From JBBPYR01 sp038199755 (lineage in GTDB: Bacteria; Chloroflexota; Ktedonobacteria; Ktedonobacterales; Ktedonobacteraceae), in assembly GCA_038199755.1 (NCBI GenBank), contig JBBPYR010000136.1, forward strand, positions 1-15,244: a stretch of 15,244 nt of DNA, read 5' to 3'. How positions within the stretch are numbered: the first letter of the stretch is position 1; each line of letters opens with the position of its first letter. Positions 13,647 to 15,244 of this stretch are shown here, piece after piece. The position numbers and the translations under genes were made by a program. Below the pieces are notes generated by a model. It was not told the origin of the DNA. It worked only from the letters and a program-made list of their open reading frames with translations, and ran no database searches.

Positions 13647-15212
13647 ATGGCTCAACAAAAAAATACAGATGAGGGCATTACCTCTGTGGTTGCTGGCTAT
13701 GTACGTCGTTCCAGTGAAATGCAAAAAGATAACTACAGCATCGACGCGCAAAAGCGGGCCATTAGCGAGGCGGCGAAGTTACGCGGTTTGCCCGAGCCGA
13801 TCTTTTTTGAAGACGACGAACGAAGCGCACGTGGGGAGCAAATCGCCAATCGCCCCGAGTTTAAGCGGCTCCTCGACTATGTTCAAGCCAACCCGGGAAA
13901 GGTGATTGTGTTTGTCCATACGCTTGATCGCTGGTCACGCAACGTCATGGTGACGCTGCAAAGTTTCCGTATCCTATCGCAGAGTCGGACCCCATTCATT
14001 TCGCTCTCAGAACACATCGACTACTCAACCCCCGAAGGCATGCTCCAACTAACCATTCTCGCGGCATTTGCCGCCTACTTCTCGGATATGCTCGCCAAGC
14101 ACACCAGTAAAGGCAAGGAGGAGCGGGTGGCCCAGGGACTCTACAATGGAGATATTCCCTTTGGATACCGTTCGACAGGTCCGAAAACTCCGCCTGAGTT
14201 TGATCCCGAAGAGTACCCTGGTTTGCCTCTACTTGGTGAACTCCGCATGAAAGGAATAGAGGCTGATAAGATTGCAGATACCCTCAATGAGGCAGGGTAT
14301 CGTACTGGAAGTAAGCGTTTTGGGGCCAGGCTCTTCAACAAGGATACAGTAACTGCTATGCTGCGCAATGATTTTTATGCGGCATTTATGCCAGGTGATG
14401 ATCGAGGAACGGTCAAGTATAAAGCACAACGTTTTCGTGGCTTGCATCCAGCCGCTTTCACCTATGACGAATGGCAACGGATACGTTCGATGACGCAATC
14501 CATGTACCATGCGAGTACTCGTACCGAGACGGTCAAGCATATCTATCAATTTGCAGGCTATATTTCCTGCACTCATTGTGGCTTAAAGTTGCGCTGTGAT
14601 ACAGGCAATACGCCCGACAATCGGCGGCAATACTATAGGGATGCAGCCAAGGCACGCCGTATTCCGTGTCCCGCTGGCGGTAACTTAATGGTACACATCG
14701 ATATGGTTGACGAGCAGTTTGGTGAATTGCTCAAGCGTTTGGTGTTGCCAGAGAATTGGCGCGAGACTATCCGACGCAATATGATGGCTCAGGCATTCAA
14801 TGCAGGAGTCACTCTCGAAAACGTGGAGCGTGAGAAAGAGCGCCTCAAACTCAAAAAAGTACGCACGATCAAACTCTACAAAGATGGTTACATTGAAGAG
14901 GAGGAATTTCAGGGAGAGTTGGCAGCCATCGAACTCGCGCTCAGGCAATTAGATGCACCTGAAGTAGATGGAGTGACATATGCTGAGGTAATTGAGGCGG
15001 GGGAGCATATCCCTGGCATGGCTGCATTGTGGGATGTGGCGACCGTTGAGGAACGCTACGAGATGGTGACGATCTTCTTGGAACCGGGTGGTCTCTACTA
15101 CGACCTGGAGAACAAGGTCATTGCCACAATAAAACCCCGCCCAGCATTTCTTCCTATTCTACGGATGCTAGACGGGGTCAAGGAGTTCGACGAGACCAGA
15201 GTCTGTTGGTAA
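13647..15212 (+). CDS. Large serine recombinase (phage/ICE-type integrase)
   Basis: A 521-residue serine site-specific recombinase. The catalytic resolvase domain covers about 14-160: GYVRRSS with the nucleophile Ser22, YSIDAQ at 30-35, and LDRWSRN at 93-99 with the catalytic arginines. A recombinase domain follows at about 165-290 (GDIPFGYRSTG; a second part NKDTVTAMLRNDFY). Next is a zinc-ribbon-like segment with Cys308, Cys311 and Cys341, and a coiled-coil-like stretch at about 392-440 (VEREKERLKLKKVRTIKLYK). The protein cuts and rejoins att sites to insert or excise an element. The ribosome-binding site and promoter are excellent. It is divergent from an XRE regulator and ends near the window edge, only 17 nt from a tRNA-like sequence. 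No cargo is visible, so it probably lies beyond the window. Confidence 0.93.
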   Translation: MAQQKNTDEGITSVVAGYVRRSSEMQKDNYSIDAQKRAISEAAKLRGLPEPIFFEDDERSARGEQIANRPEFKRLLDYVQANPGKVIVFVHTLDRWSRNVMVTLQSFRILSQSRTPFISLSEHIDYSTPEGMLQLTILAAFAAYFSDMLAKHTSKGKEERVAQGLYNGDIPFGYRSTGPKTPPEFDPEEYPGLPLLGELRMKGIEADKIADTLNEAGYRTGSKRFGARLFNKDTVTAMLRNDFYAAFMPGDDRGTVKYKAQRFRGLHPAAFTYDEWQRIRSMTQSMYHASTRTETVKHIYQFAGYISCTHCGLKLRCDTGNTPDNRRQYYRDAAKARRIPCPAGGNLMVHIDMVDEQFGELLKRLVLPENWRETIRRNMMAQAFNAGVTLENVEREKERLKLKKVRTIKLYKDGYIEEEEFQGELAAIELALRQLDAPEVDGVTYAEVIEAGEHIPGMAALWDVATVEERYEMVTIFLEPGGLYYDLENKVIATIKPRPAFLPILRMLDGVKEFDETRVCW

Positions 15213-15229
15213 CAGAACACTGGTGCGAC

Positions 15230-15244
15230 CGGAACCGACGGGAT
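15230..15244 (-). tRNA. Possible 3' end of a tRNA, cut by the window edge
   Basis: On the minus strand the last bases read ATCCCGTCGGTTCCG. This fits positions 59-73 of a tRNA: the end of a T-loop (AT), T-stem CCCGT, acceptor strand CGGTTCC and discriminator G, with no encoded CCA. The rest of the molecule is outside the window, so the call rests on 15 bases and could be chance. Confidence 0.25.

Overview
The window looks like a chromosomal accessory region of a Ktedonobacter-like member of the Chloroflexota. This is inference from gene content: three Uma2-family (DUF820) proteins, a soluble Ser/Thr kinase fused to WD40 repeats, a pRiA4b-type zinc-binding protein, class III-like PPK2 enzymes and a large serine recombinase, all with moderate GC and hairpin-rich spacers. 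No marker gene fixes the taxonomy.

Layout, left to right. (1) 50-1213: a Uma2 protein closed by a strong hairpin, then an orphan antitoxin-like gene with its own consensus promoter. Running into it from the other strand is a truncated lipoprotein signal-peptide ORF. (2) 1214-2532: a 540-bp regulatory spacer with several inverted and direct repeats, then a PcaD-like alpha/beta hydrolase. (3) 2661-4424: two tandem PPK2 paralogues that share even their ribosome-binding region; the second has an altered P-loop. (4) 4465-4676: a GC-rich non-coding element bounded by inverted repeats, MITE-like or a structured RNA. (5) 4792-5607: a pRiA4b-family zinc protein and a possible 37-residue gene remnant. 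(6) 5678-8893: a TetR regulator and an MMPL/RND exporter, each preceded by the same 18-bp operator type. (7) 8894-9329: non-coding, with a 52-nt near-perfect palindrome and three tandem hairpins. (8) 9330-10915: Uma2, a UPF0175-like small gene with a damaged end, and a convergent third Uma2. (9) 11335-12862: a kinase-WD40 protein behind a consensus promoter. (10) 12871-15244: a headless HD-hydrolase fragment and an XRE regulator on the minus strand, divergent from a large serine recombinase. The last bases resemble the 3' end of a tRNA.

How the parts work together: the clearest circuit is TetR plus MMPL efflux, with matching operators at both genes. The PPK2 pair probably regenerates nucleotides from polyphosphate. 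XRE and the recombinase form a divergent regulator/integrase module whose arrival may have beheaded the HD gene. The repeated association of Uma2 genes with small antitoxin-like genes is the best candidate for an undescribed system here, but it rests only on proximity. Searches against the rest of the genome would be decisive for most of the repeats.
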